DNA from: Gnetum montanum
Lineage: Eukaryota; Streptophyta; Gnetopsida; Gnetales; Gnetaceae
Direction of reading: 5' to 3'
Assembly (NCBI GenBank): GCA_015680685.1
Contig: MNCI01005943.1
Location: 549,451 to 613,450, forward strand
DNA: 64,000 nucleotides
In this document: positions 12,201 through 21,943 of the stretch, in pieces
How positions within the stretch are numbered: position 1 is the first letter of the stretch
Layout of the letters: each line of letters begins with the position of its first letter
Position numbers and translations under genes: made by a program
Notes under the pieces: generated by a model
Told to the model about the DNA's origin: nothing
What the model saw: only the letters and a program-made list of their open reading frames with translations
Database searches by the model: none

Positions 12201-13675
12201 TCTTCTATTTATAACCTTTTAAAAGACTGTGTGGGCCCCAATGCCTTGTTTCTTCATGATCTACAAGGCATTTTCAGTATATAAATAGGAGGATACCTCT
12301 AAACAAAAATGGATTGACATGTTTCATCATTAGTTTTTAAGAGCATTCCATTAGTTCTCTCTACTACTAAGCATAGTTGGCTTTTTGATCATTGGCAATT
12401 TGGAAAAGCTTTCCAAAGACTCTGTATCTCTATAGAACAACTGTTCCCCCTACTAGAGATATCAACCACTTTTGTTTTTCTTTATTCTCCCTTGTTGACA
12501 CATTTGTATACCCTTCATGTTGTCCTCCTAACATGGAGAATCATTCTTGAAATCAAGTCAACACACCGATATGATCTAACCCTTTTCTTTGTTAGCTCCA
12601 AAATCTGCAACGACATTGTTAGATCTGCATCAAGTGCATTCATGAGAGAGAGAGAGAACAAGTAACATAGCTCCTAGTTAGATGCCTCTAATCCTTGATT
12701 CACTTTCTAGGATACCTACAACAAGTTCTTAATTTCTTTTATTTTGTAACTCTAATTTGCTCATTGCAGTTTTCCTGTTTCTAGCATTTCTAGCTATGTT
12801 TCTAGCATTTCCCTTCTAGATATAGCTTTTAATGAATCAAATTTGTTTTCAATCTACACTCCATTTTAACTACTTTTACTACCACCCACACATATTTTCC
12901 TATTTTATTCCACATTATATATGCATTCTCTACTCGTTCTTATTTCACTAGCTATTCCACGCATGCTAATTTTGCATTTTTTATCTATTAATGTTTGGCA
13001 AAAATGCTTATCTTAGATTGTGGGATTTCTCCAATGATCTATAAGTCTCCTTTTGATTTAATGGAAATTAATTAAAAAATTGGTTTTCTTGTATCTTTTA
13101 GTGGCCATGAAATTGCTTGGCTTAGTTTCCTATTAGGTTGTGAAAAATCTCATATTACAATGATCTTTACCACAACAGGTTGCTTGCCAAGGTAGAGGAT
13201 AATCATAAATTTCCTTTTTCATTGATGTTAAATATAGGTGGATTCTAGTGATGAGATATTTCTAAGTGGTCATTAGTATCTTCCTTTTCAAATTGAGATG
13301 TTAATGGAATGGTTTCCCTTAGCATGGCAAGCTTTCATGAAACACTCAATTAGGTGGCAAAATAATGTTGCCTTGTAAATCCATCCATCTCATTTGTTCA
13401 TCTTGGTAGAAGATAAAGGTAAATTTTGGATAGTATGGATCTAGATCATGGTAGATTATCTTCATTTGATAAGGCTCATCATCATTGTGTTTAGTAATCC
13501 TATCATTACCCCTTCAATATTATCAACAAGTAGGGAATCAACTCTATGAGAAGTAGAGATATTGAACTAGTAATAGTGTGTGTGACTTATCAAATATGAA
13601 TATTTTCAAAGGATAAATCATTAATCGATTGACAACAATCATTTAGGATCTCAATCTAATCTAGAACACTAGCAT
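9266..13675. other. AT-rich decayed sequence, probably including the B2 5' LTR
   Basis: No gene can be supported here. The first part should be the 5' LTR of B2, since the primer-binding site ends at 9265, but its outer end could not be fixed. The rest is AT-rich with long pyrimidine runs, a short GA microsatellite near 12643-12656 and a tandem duplication at 11.1-11.8 kb. The right end, next to the E primer-binding site, is presumably the leader of a decayed minus-strand Athila-type element. Confidence 0.4.
11091..11780. repeat. Degenerate tandem repeat, about 260-310 bp unit
   Basis: Three successive units begin with similar words: AGCCATGTCCCAC at 11091, AGCCATGTCCCAC at 11402 and AGCCACACCTCAT at 11661. 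Each is followed by a (C)ATAGCAC word, a pyrimidine-rich tract and a block ending in GTGAGGCT-like sequence and TGTCTCTAC. The third unit is partial. I see no coding potential. Confidence 0.65.
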
Positions 13676-13696
13676 CAATCCTTGACAATGGTAGCA
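13676..13696 (-). other. Primer-binding site of decayed element E
   Basis: On the minus strand this reads TGCTACCATTGTCAAGGAT, closely similar to the Asp-tRNA-type site of element A (TGGCACCATTGTCGAGGAT). It directly abuts a TGATAAG LTR end. It shows that an older minus-strand element had its 5' LTR here and its body to the left. Confidence 0.6.
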
Positions 13697-13697
13697 A

Positions 13698-13837
13698 TGA
13701 TAAGTGAAAGAGTAGTCCCAACACCCAACCATACGATTTACAAGGATCATAAGAGACCATGTTGTAATCCATGGATTAGACTAGCATGTATCTAGGTAGT
13801 TGAAAAATAAGAAGAGACTTTCTTAACATTTCATTAA
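13698..13837 (-). mobile_element. LTR fragment E, cut by element A
   Basis: The first 140 bases resemble the LTR D start at 32919 (ACCTAACCATA, AATCTATGGATTGGACTAGC) and carry the subfamily words ACCCAACCATACG and AATCCATGGATTAGACTAGC. It ends abruptly where element A begins (13838). The remainder of this LTR is not found on the far side of A, so the right flank was lost together with the end of A's 3' LTR. Confidence 0.65.
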
Positions 13838-14738
13838 TGATGAAGTGTCATTAAGTCAATGCGTCAACTGGGCTGCATATACACGGCCACATCGATGTGG
13901 GCCCGTCGACGTAGCCTCCCTACATCGACGTAGCCCCGTTTACGCAGCCGCCTATCTCGGCCTATAAATAAGAGGGCCTTCCGCCGCATTTAGGCATCTT
14001 TCAGTTAGTTGTAGCGAAGCTCTTGTAGTTTGTTCTCGAAGGAGATAGAATATTTTCCAAGTGCCCATAGCAGGTGTAAGAAAAGTGATCAGCTCTTTAT
14101 TCAAGCGTTGATGTATCTGCGCCCATTGGTGTGACGGCAATAAAGACAAACTATTCGAGCATTCCTTGCAGCATTTGGACTTAGCTATTTTATGCATTCA
14201 ATAGTTTAAGATGTTTATGCTTTGTTAATTACTTGTTAATTACTTAAGTTTCTATTATTGTTATCTTGATTGCTATCGCTTATTCGTAGTTCATAAAGGC
14301 CATAAGCACGACCATCTCGAATGTAAATCAAACACTTGGTAAGCCCAGTGACGCTTAACGTCTGGTCACCCCAAAGTGTTAGGAGATGCTCAGAATGTGT
14401 TCGGAAGATGGGATTGGATACTTGTGCTAGGAATAGTTAAAGTATAAGCTAGGATAATTATAGATTAGATAATAGTTCATTCCTTACTCTTCATACCTTA
14501 ATTAGCCGCCAAAAGATATGCAAAAAGATATAAAAATCATTAGCCTTAATCTCACTTAACCATCGTAATTAGAACCTCACAAGTGAGATTAGGAAGATAG
14601 CAACCATTTTAACCCAAGGGTTTCACTGGTTAGGGTTTGGTGTATGTCAAGTGCTTACAGTCTACAAAATTTGACCAAGTTGCATGTGAACGCCCGTGAT
14701 TCATATAGTTGGGCGTAGGGGTACCTAGCTGCTCATCA
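13838..14738 (+). repeat. 5' LTR of element A
   Basis: A 901-bp LTR starting TGATGAAGTG and ending TCATCA, matched by the copy at 25027. U3 holds CpG-rich repeated words (CGTCGACGTAGCC, CATCGACGTAGCCCC) just upstream of the TATA box at 13963. It is followed by one base and then the primer-binding site. Confidence 0.93.
13963..13970 (+). promoter_or_regulatory. TATA box of the A 5' LTR
   Basis: TATAAATA, conserved at 25138-25145 in the 3' LTR. It sits about 125 bp into the LTR, just after the CGACGTAGCC repeats, where the promoter of the genomic RNA is expected. Confidence 0.75.
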
Positions 14739-14739
14739 T

Positions 14740-14758
14740 TGGCACCATTGTCGAGGAT
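14740..14758 (+). other. Primer-binding site of element A (Asp-tRNA type)
   Basis: TGGCACCATTGTCGAGGAT begins one base after the LTR. Plant Athila/Tat elements commonly use TGGCGCCGTTGCCGGGGA, complementary to the 3' end of tRNA-Asp; the differences look like C-to-T and G-to-A decay. Confidence 0.8.
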
Positions 14759-14905
14759 TGTTAAGTCTTACATGCATCATCTAACCTTAGGGAAATTATC
14801 ATTCAAGTCATTGGAACGGACCCAGGATAGAAATATTTACGCACGCTAGGCAGATTAAAGTTAGTAGTAAGGTACATCGATTACATGGACCATCTAACGT
14901 CCAAT

Positions 14906-17300
14906 ATGTCTTCTCGTAGGAGGGAGATATCCACCCCACTGGTGCCATAGGAGTGTCAGGTGGTGTACAAGCATCCCGATGAGTACATCCCTGATTTCAC
15001 GTTCATCCTACATCAAGATGAGCATCTACGATGGCGGGACATGGAGGGCAAGATTGTACACCCTCCCGACCGATTAGCTCCTGTGATGCTATTTCACAAT
15101 TTTGGCACATTGGGCATCCAGGACCTTGGAGCAGAGTATGTCATGGATGACCATTACTATCAAAACTATTGTCCCACTAAGGCTCAACGAGCAAAAGATT
15201 AGCAGCAGGTGAACAGATATGAATAGCTGAAGGGGAAATAATTCAGTAACCCCTTATTCTCGCAAGGACTGCAAGACGATGGGGATCCCATCTTTCATAA
15301 CACCCATTCAACCGAACTTCCCCTAGGGTAGTAGGTCCTCCAATCTATGATTTAGTCCAAGCATCTAGGTGGCCAAGATCCCCAAGGGGATGGAGGGTCA
15401 CATAGCAAAGATGAACAGGATGATCGGGACCGTCATCAGGGTAGAGGGAGATATCCCTCTCCTTCTTCTCCATCCTCTCACTCTCCTTCTCCTTCATCCA
15501 GCTCAGGCTCTAATCATAACCGAGGTAGGAGGAAGTGAAAGGATAGTGGCAAAAAGGTTCGGAAGGGACAACGTGAGGAAGCGCACAAGCAATCACCCGA
15601 TGCTTGTCGGCATGAAAGGAGAGATAGCCAGAATCGTCACAGACATCATGGTCCTCAGTAGGACTATGATTCAGACGAGCCATTGTTGGCTACCCAGAGT
15701 ATGCTTTAGATCACTGAGGTAGTTCAAATCCCTAGTAGGCACATGAAGGATAGCCAGATCAAGCGTGTTGATATGAACAACATCCTCAAATTTGAGGGGG
15801 GATACAATTGTGATCCGCAGACTCACCTGCAGGAATTCCATGATGCCTGCACCCTGCAAAACATTAACAATGATTGGTAGAAGCTGAAGCTGTTCCCTCA
15901 CACGCTCATCAAAGAAGCTGAAAGTTGGTACCGGTCATTGGAGCCGGAATCAATCAGAAGATGGAGTAGGATGCTTGAAATTTTCAATGACAAGTATCAA
16001 ACATACTCCAGAGTGGTGAACCTGAGATGATAGATCCAAGGCTGGAAAAAAGGGAATCATGAACCCTTGGATGCCGCCATGAGCAGGTACTACTCATTAT
16101 TGCATCGATGTCCTAGTCATGGTTACTCTCAGTGGGCATAGCTTCACCACATCATTAATGGGCTCCATTTTGGAATGTGAAAGACCCTTGGTATGCATGC
16201 CCAGGGATGACTGTCAGAGCTAAGGGCCCATCAATTGCAACACCTCATTGAATAGATGGCCAAGGAGGAAGGAGAACTTAGAAAAAAGGAGAGTGTAGAA
16301 GAATTCAACCGGGATCATTCCCTCAAAAAAAGGGAAGTCCATTTTTGTGATGAGGAGGAAGAATCATCGTTGGAAGTAGCAGTAAATCGAAAGACCTTGC
16401 CATTACAAAAGTTCGCATCTAAAATTTCGGCAAAGGTGGATAAGATGTGGGACTCTTTGGACGAAAGGGTCCAAAGCGTGTTGAAAATTGCAAAGGAGTC
16501 TAGAGAACAAGGTAATGACCACGATTAGTGTAGGAAGAAGGAAGCTGAACATGCCTAATATAGGGGAAAGGGCAAGGTTGCTGTAGCAGAACAAGTTGAA
16601 GACTCTAACACTAAGGAGGATGATGAATGCGGCATATGCCAATATGAACATCCTAAGGGATGTTGTCCTATGGTGTCGCATCTTCAAGAGTCTGGGGTGT
16701 ACGCATTGAACCCTCGCTTGGCACAATGGCAAACACCCTGAAGGTTGCCTTATCCACAAGGCAATTCTAGGTGGTTCCACCAGCAGTAGTAAGGATACTA
16801 TCCAAGTGGAGCGCCACTGCAATCGTATGAATACTTCCAACAGTGGCAACACCCACAAACATGGGGGATGCCACCTTCAAGGTAGTAGTACCCTTACAAA
16901 TAGCCAGATTCCTATGGGTACTATGTTCAGCAACCAGTCTCTCCAAGGGACTCTTCCAGCCATGCGGCCTTTCAAAGTTATTACCACTCCCTGGAGTATT
17001 TTCGCCCTCAATCTCCATCACCTCGGGTGGAAAACCCACATCTCTTCTACCCTCCATCACCTTCTCTTGCCACTCCTCCACAACACCCCACTTAGCTGCC
17101 ACCTGCACCTCCGATGTAGGGAGAGATACTGCCACAGCTGCAGCAATGAAATGCTACAAGGGTTGTTAACTTACAACTGACACCTCAGCCTAGTGGATCG
17201 GAACCCAAGTCACGGAAACGTCCCTTTTTTTGACCCAACAATTTGAACATACCCTCACATACACTTGTGGGCAGCGCCTTTGAACCTACAAGAGCCTCCA
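14906..17300 (+). pseudogene. gag of element A (Athila type)
   Basis: The start ATG at 14906 gives MSSRRREISTPLVP, equivalent to MSSSHKHDESKPLVP in element C. Recognisable blocks follow: DEYIPDFTFILHQDE, a Ser/Pro/Arg-rich segment (15440-15530), the capsid region FEGGYNCDPQTHLQEFHDA with AESWYRSLEP (15790-15950), a charged segment (16256-16528) and a variant zinc knuckle CGICQYEHPKGCC near 16630 (CX2CX3HX4C, one residue shorter than usual). A long Gln/Pro-rich tail follows. Many in-frame stops are TAG at likely Gln codons. It would form the particle that packages element RNA; this copy is inactive. Confidence 0.8.
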
Positions 17301-17416
17301 TTATTCCACTACTAGAGCAGCCTCCAAGCCAACAACAACAGCACTCCAATGTCCAGACGATCATGCTCACGCATGTTGTGATCGACTGGATCAAGGTTGG
17401 TCACCTTCCCTAGAAA

Positions 17417-17938
17417 TTGACTAATCTAGGAAGCCCCTTCATCTATCTTCAGGTGGTAGGGAACGAGCCATGCAAAGCTCTTCTGGACTCAGGGTCAGGG
17501 GTCAATTTGTGCTCTCATGATATGTACAAGAACTGGAACCTGCCCCCGCTAAAGAAGAGCAACATTCATCTTGAGTTAGCAAACCAATCCATCATTGTTC
17601 CCTTGGGATTGGTGGAGGACATTGTGATCATTGTTTGTGGGTGGTCCTACCCTGCTGATTTCCTAGTCATCCATGTAGAGAACTGCAAGGGGAACTTTCC
17701 AATCATCATGGGAAGGGCATGGCTAAGCATGGTGGACACACGACTAGGCCTCCACAATCTATCCCTTGAAATTTCAAAGGAAAATCCTTTCGAGAAGATC
17801 GAAAAGAAACGCATTCCATGCATTGCGTACAGTGACTCAGGGTGCAACTGTGTGCAGCAATTATGGTCCACTAAGCGGCTATCCATTCAAGCATGCAATC
17901 GATGTACCGAGGAATCACCTGTTCAACAATGCCTGTAA
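17417..17938 (+). pseudogene. Protease domain of element A pol
   Basis: This 173-codon open stretch carries EPCKALLDSGSGVNLCS, with the catalytic D-S-G at about residues 24-26, a flap-like SIIVPLGLVEDI and the C-terminal GRAWLSMVD block, as in retroviral-type aspartic proteases. Element C has EPCKALVDLGFGVNLIS in the same place, so A keeps the more orthodox active-site triad. The enzyme would cut the Gag-Pol polyprotein. The frame resumes at 17999 after a stop. Confidence 0.85.
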
Positions 17939-17998
17939 GTAGCAGCCATTAACCAAGAGGGCACCCAGTGGCTGACAGCTGATCCTACTGGTAGCACA

Positions 17999-18382
17999 TT
18001 GTGCATGGAAACATCAGAGGGGCTTGTACAAGCCTACATTGACAGCAGAGATGAAATGGAAGAGATTCATCAACAGGTCTCCACTGTTGATGACCAAGAT
18101 GATTGGGGGAAGCTAGAAATCCCTGAGAGCTTCAAACAAGAGCTCCTTGAGTTAAAGTCTTTACCGGCTCACTTAGAGTATGCATTTTTGCAAAATGGAA
18201 AGCCAGTAATCATTAATGCCACCCTTGCTCTAGAACAGAAGAAGAAGTTGCCGGAGGTGGTAAACAAATGGGTTGTTGCATTTCGCATGGTCATATCCTG
18301 AGTTGACTGAAGTTGATCCCAGGGTCTACCAGCATCGAATCTATCTTGACCCTTCCATGAAGCCATGACAACAACCACAAAG
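17999..18382 (+). pseudogene. Protease-RT linker and RT N-terminal stub of element A
   Basis: The frame gives LPAHLEYAFLQNGKPVIINA and EQKKKLPEVVNKW, the conserved Athila/Tat block just before reverse transcriptase. After a frameshift it reads DPRVYQHRIYLDPSMKP and QQPQR, and then jumps straight into RNase H at about 18383. In element C the same block continues into a full RT with FLDGYSGYNQI and FMDDFS. About 1.1 kb holding the RT catalytic core is therefore deleted from A. Confidence 0.8.
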
Positions 18383-19858
18383 ATGGTGTTTGTGCATACT
18401 GACCACAGTGCTATCTGGTTCCTGATGAACAAACCAACGATGAGTCCCCACATAATCCGATGGTTGGTGATTCTTTAGGAGTTTGATCTTACCATGGTAG
18501 ATAGGAAGGGGACTGAGAATGTGGTTGCTAACCGCTTGTCTCGGTTGCGATGGGATGCTGTAGAAGAGGAGGAGCCCTTATCTGACCAATTTCCAAATGA
18601 ACTCCTCTTCACAGGTGTAGTTGATCTGCAAGTGCCCAAGGAATCCCCTTGGTTCTGCCACATCTTCACCTACCTCACCACTCAAGAGTCTCCAAAGGAG
18701 TGGAATCATCGGCAAAAACAACAGTTTCCCCATAAGGCCAAGCGTTTCATGGAGATCAATGGCCACCTTTACAAGGTGTGCACATATGGCTTGGTTCGAT
18801 GGTGTGTCCTTGATGATGATACACTGCGCATCCTCCAGGATGCTCATGAGGGCCCTTGTGGGGGCCATTATGTTGGATGCCACATTGCCATTAAGATCCT
18901 GCTTGCAGGGTATTATCGGCCCACCATCTTCAAGGACGCACAATGGTTCGCATGCTCATACGAACGATGCCAGAGGGACGGTGGGATGACGTCACAGTTG
19001 GAGGGACCTCCACAGTGGATCCAGCCACTAGAGCCCTTTGACATTTGGGGCATTGACTTCATGGGACCCATCACACCCTCATCAAACAGAAATGCATACA
19101 TCATCGTAGTTGTGGACTACTGTACAAAGTGGGCAGAAGCGATAGCCGTCGTCGACTATTCTTCCAACACCGCTGCATGATTTGTCCAACAATAAATCGT
19201 TAACAGGTTTGGAGTGCCACGTGCACTCATTTCTGATAAAGGAACTCATTTTACGGGTGTCACTTTTTGGAAACTCATGCAACGCTTAGGGGTAACACAT
19301 AAATTCACAACTCCCTATCACCCCCAAGCCAACGGACAAGCCGAAGTCACCAATAGGGAGATCACCAAGATCGTTACCCAAACCATCAGCAAATACAGGA
19401 GGGATTGGAGCACTAAGCTTAACGATGCCCTATGGGCCTATCGCACCACTTGGAAACTTCTTGTAGGATACTTTCCCTATGAGTTAGTGTACGAAAAGTT
19501 GCCAACACTTCCAATTCAAGCTGAACTCTGCACACCATCCACCGCCAGTGACTTGGGTCTTGACCTACCGCTAGTACAACATTAACGACTGATCAATTGA
19601 AGTGTGCTAGATGAGAATTGATTAGTGGCCCTATCCTCCAATGAGATCCACAAGGCCTACAACAAAAAACAACGAAATCTTAGGATTCGGAAGGTCATGT
19701 TTAGATGTGGAGACAAGGTGTTGTATTGGAACCCCTCACACGTATCCCAACTGACCAAGTTTCAAACACTGTTGGAGGGACCTTATATTATCTCCGAAAC
19801 CTTCCCATCCGAGGCCTTGCTTATCCACAAACATGCGAACCCCACCAAAACATAGTTA
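18383..19858 (+). pseudogene. RNase H tail and integrase of element A
   Basis: VFVHTDHSAIWFLMNKP and DRKGTENVVANRLSRLR are the end of RNase H. After a linker comes an integrase zinc-binding region (HEGPCGGH, then CSYERCQ), the catalytic core with IDFMGP (first Asp), LISDKGTHF (second Asp) and ANGQAEVTNREI (Glu), and a C-terminal domain ending FQTLLEGPYIISE. Stops at 19179 and 19193 and one near 19583 split the frame. Integrase inserts element DNA into chromosomes; this copy is inactive but keeps all three catalytic positions. Confidence 0.88.
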
Positions 19859-19859
19859 G

Positions 19860-21490
19860 TCAACCACCAACAACTGAAACCTTTTCACGAACTCCACTCA
19901 ACCAGTGCAACCACCTCGTCATCACCAGGTCAGCCACGCTCCATTTTTCATGTCTCCTCCTTCCCACCCAGTCATGGGGGAGATCGTCCTCCCTGCTGAT
20001 CCATTCCACTACACCCCTCGTCGTGTTGTTATTTTTTGTTTTACACTTTTTTGTTTTTTACCATCGTTTATATGTTTGCAAATTCTTTGCACATTTTTCC
20101 TTTCTTTACTTATTTTTCATTTCTTTGTGAATGTTTTATTTTTTCGCGTAATTGCTAATATGTCGTCTTGTTGTCTTCAGATGTTTGGCGCGGATGGTTT
20201 TCATTGCGATGGGTAATGTACACTCGTCCACCTAGTTTTCTAGTTTCTACCCTCGCATGGTTCTTTTTGGACTTTATGTCAACCTTCTACTCATAAAATC
20301 GGTAGTGTGTTCACGTCATCCACCCATTTAGCCACTCCATGGTTTTCCTTCTGTTGAGAACATGCAACCCCTTCCCTTAACAACATTTTAATTAATGTGT
20401 GACTTGTGTGGTTCCCAGACTTGGGGATGACCCAATGGTTTGAATCGGGTGTGACTTCAAGGGGAATGCAATATTCGTTGCTCTATTCTTCCCTGTGAGT
20501 TTGTTGGTATGTCCTTACGAATTTCCTACCACTCCACGTTCTTCTCTCCACAAAAGCTTTTGGGCAATTCGACCTTGCATGCTGTGGTCCTCACTAAAAA
20601 ATTCCAAAAAAAAAACATGAGGATTCAAAGCACACCCCTTGGTCGAATACATGCGAACATGCATGGGTCTTTGCATGGTGTGGTTCCCCCGAAAAAGAAA
20701 ACAAAAAAAATCACTGTGTGGGAATTCAAAACACACCCCGTAGACCGCCTCTAACGGGCCACCGCACTAGTTATGGGACTTCCTTGGTCTCCTCTAACTT
20801 CGTCCCATTCCACTTCCTTCCTCTCATGTTTGTTGGAGTGGTGGTTCTTTGTGGGGACGTTCTTACTTCCTCGAGGGATGGCCGGGACTTTGTCTATTGT
20901 TGCGATGTCACTGAATGCAGATGGTCTTGGGTCTGACCTCAAGAATGGTTCTACCAGGTCACTTAACCACATCTACACATGGGGTTTCATGCGACCGACG
21001 ATCGGACTACCATTCTCTCATCTCTCTCTCCTCACCCAGTTCTCTCCATCCCTCACCTCACTGCCTGTCTTATGTCGTGAAGGTGTGTCGTGATATCCAT
21101 GGGTTTCCCATGCCTTGGCGGGATCTCTTGGGTAGGAGTCTTACCTGGCGAACACCATTTCTTGGCCCTGGGGCCCCAGACCCCAGTGTTGAGGGCTATG
21201 CAAGGGCTGCAAAGGCTATGGCCTGCTATGGGGAGGACCCACCTACATCTTCTTAGTCCTGCTTGTTAAGCCTCCCATCCTTTGGCTTTCGTGATTGACT
21301 AGTTTTCAGGTCCCATCACTCGATTTATTCCCCGCGGAGTTCTTTTTGAGTCCCGTTCTCCTATTTTTCTCTTTTTCCAGCTTAATTACCTTCCTCATGT
21401 CCTTAGCCATGTTTGGGCCTCTCTCGCGCTTCAACCGCCCTAATTTGGTATTTCAAATTTCTCATTTCAGGCTTTTTCTGGGTTGGTTAA
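19860..21490 (+). other. Spacer between integrase and accessory ORF of element A
   Basis: A 1.6-kb region without a recognisable protein domain. Short open frames exist on both strands but have no match in element C. It is pyrimidine-rich in places, includes the direct repeat at 20576-20742, and ends in the U3-like segment at 21495. Long non-coding stretches downstream of integrase are common in Athila and Tat elements. Confidence 0.5.
20576..20742 (+). repeat. Diverged direct repeat in the A spacer
   Basis: Two units about 95 bp apart share GCATG(C/G)TGTGGT, an A-rich run, and ATTCAAA(G/A)CACACCCC (20576-20642 and 20671-20742). No coding meaning is apparent. Confidence 0.55.
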
Positions 21491-21494
21491 TGGG

Positions 21495-21581
21495 TTAACA
21501 CCCCTACGTATACGGGGCCCCGTTGACATAGTGACTGCGTATACATGGCCCCGTCGATGCAACGCCTACACCCTATATATA
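21495..21581 (+). promoter_or_regulatory. U3-like internal promoter candidate before the accessory ORF
   Basis: The segment contains TGCGTATACATGGCCCCGTC, matching TGCATATACACGGCCACATC in the A LTR U3, repeated GGCCCCGT words and then a TATA box (TATATATA at 21574-21581). It therefore looks like a second copy of U3 placed about 360 bp before the accessory start codon. Element C has a GTCGAC/GGCCT-rich segment in the comparable place (37540-37625). Promoter activity is inferred only. Confidence 0.45.
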
Positions 21582-21943
21582 CACCCGCTACACTTTAAAA
21601 ATTTTATCATTTGGAATCCAAATTGAGGGGAGTTTTTGCCATTTTTTTCTACCTAACCTTTCCCAATGCACCTTCATTTCATTGTGAGTCCACATCAACT
21701 AATCCTTGCCCTTTTAAGCAACAGGAGGTATGCTCTCAGTCGTGGGAGGATGGTGCCTTTGTGAAATTAACTATAATTAATTGGTTAATTACAAAAAATT
21801 TGGCCCTAACCCATAAATTAACGCTCTAGAAGACTTAACGGTGCGCCTGTGCCAACAACATAACTTGATCAAACTGAGAAGGTATATACAGACCATCTTA
21901 AGCTACTTATGAATGATCTAACAGGCGGTTATGTTGATTGCAG

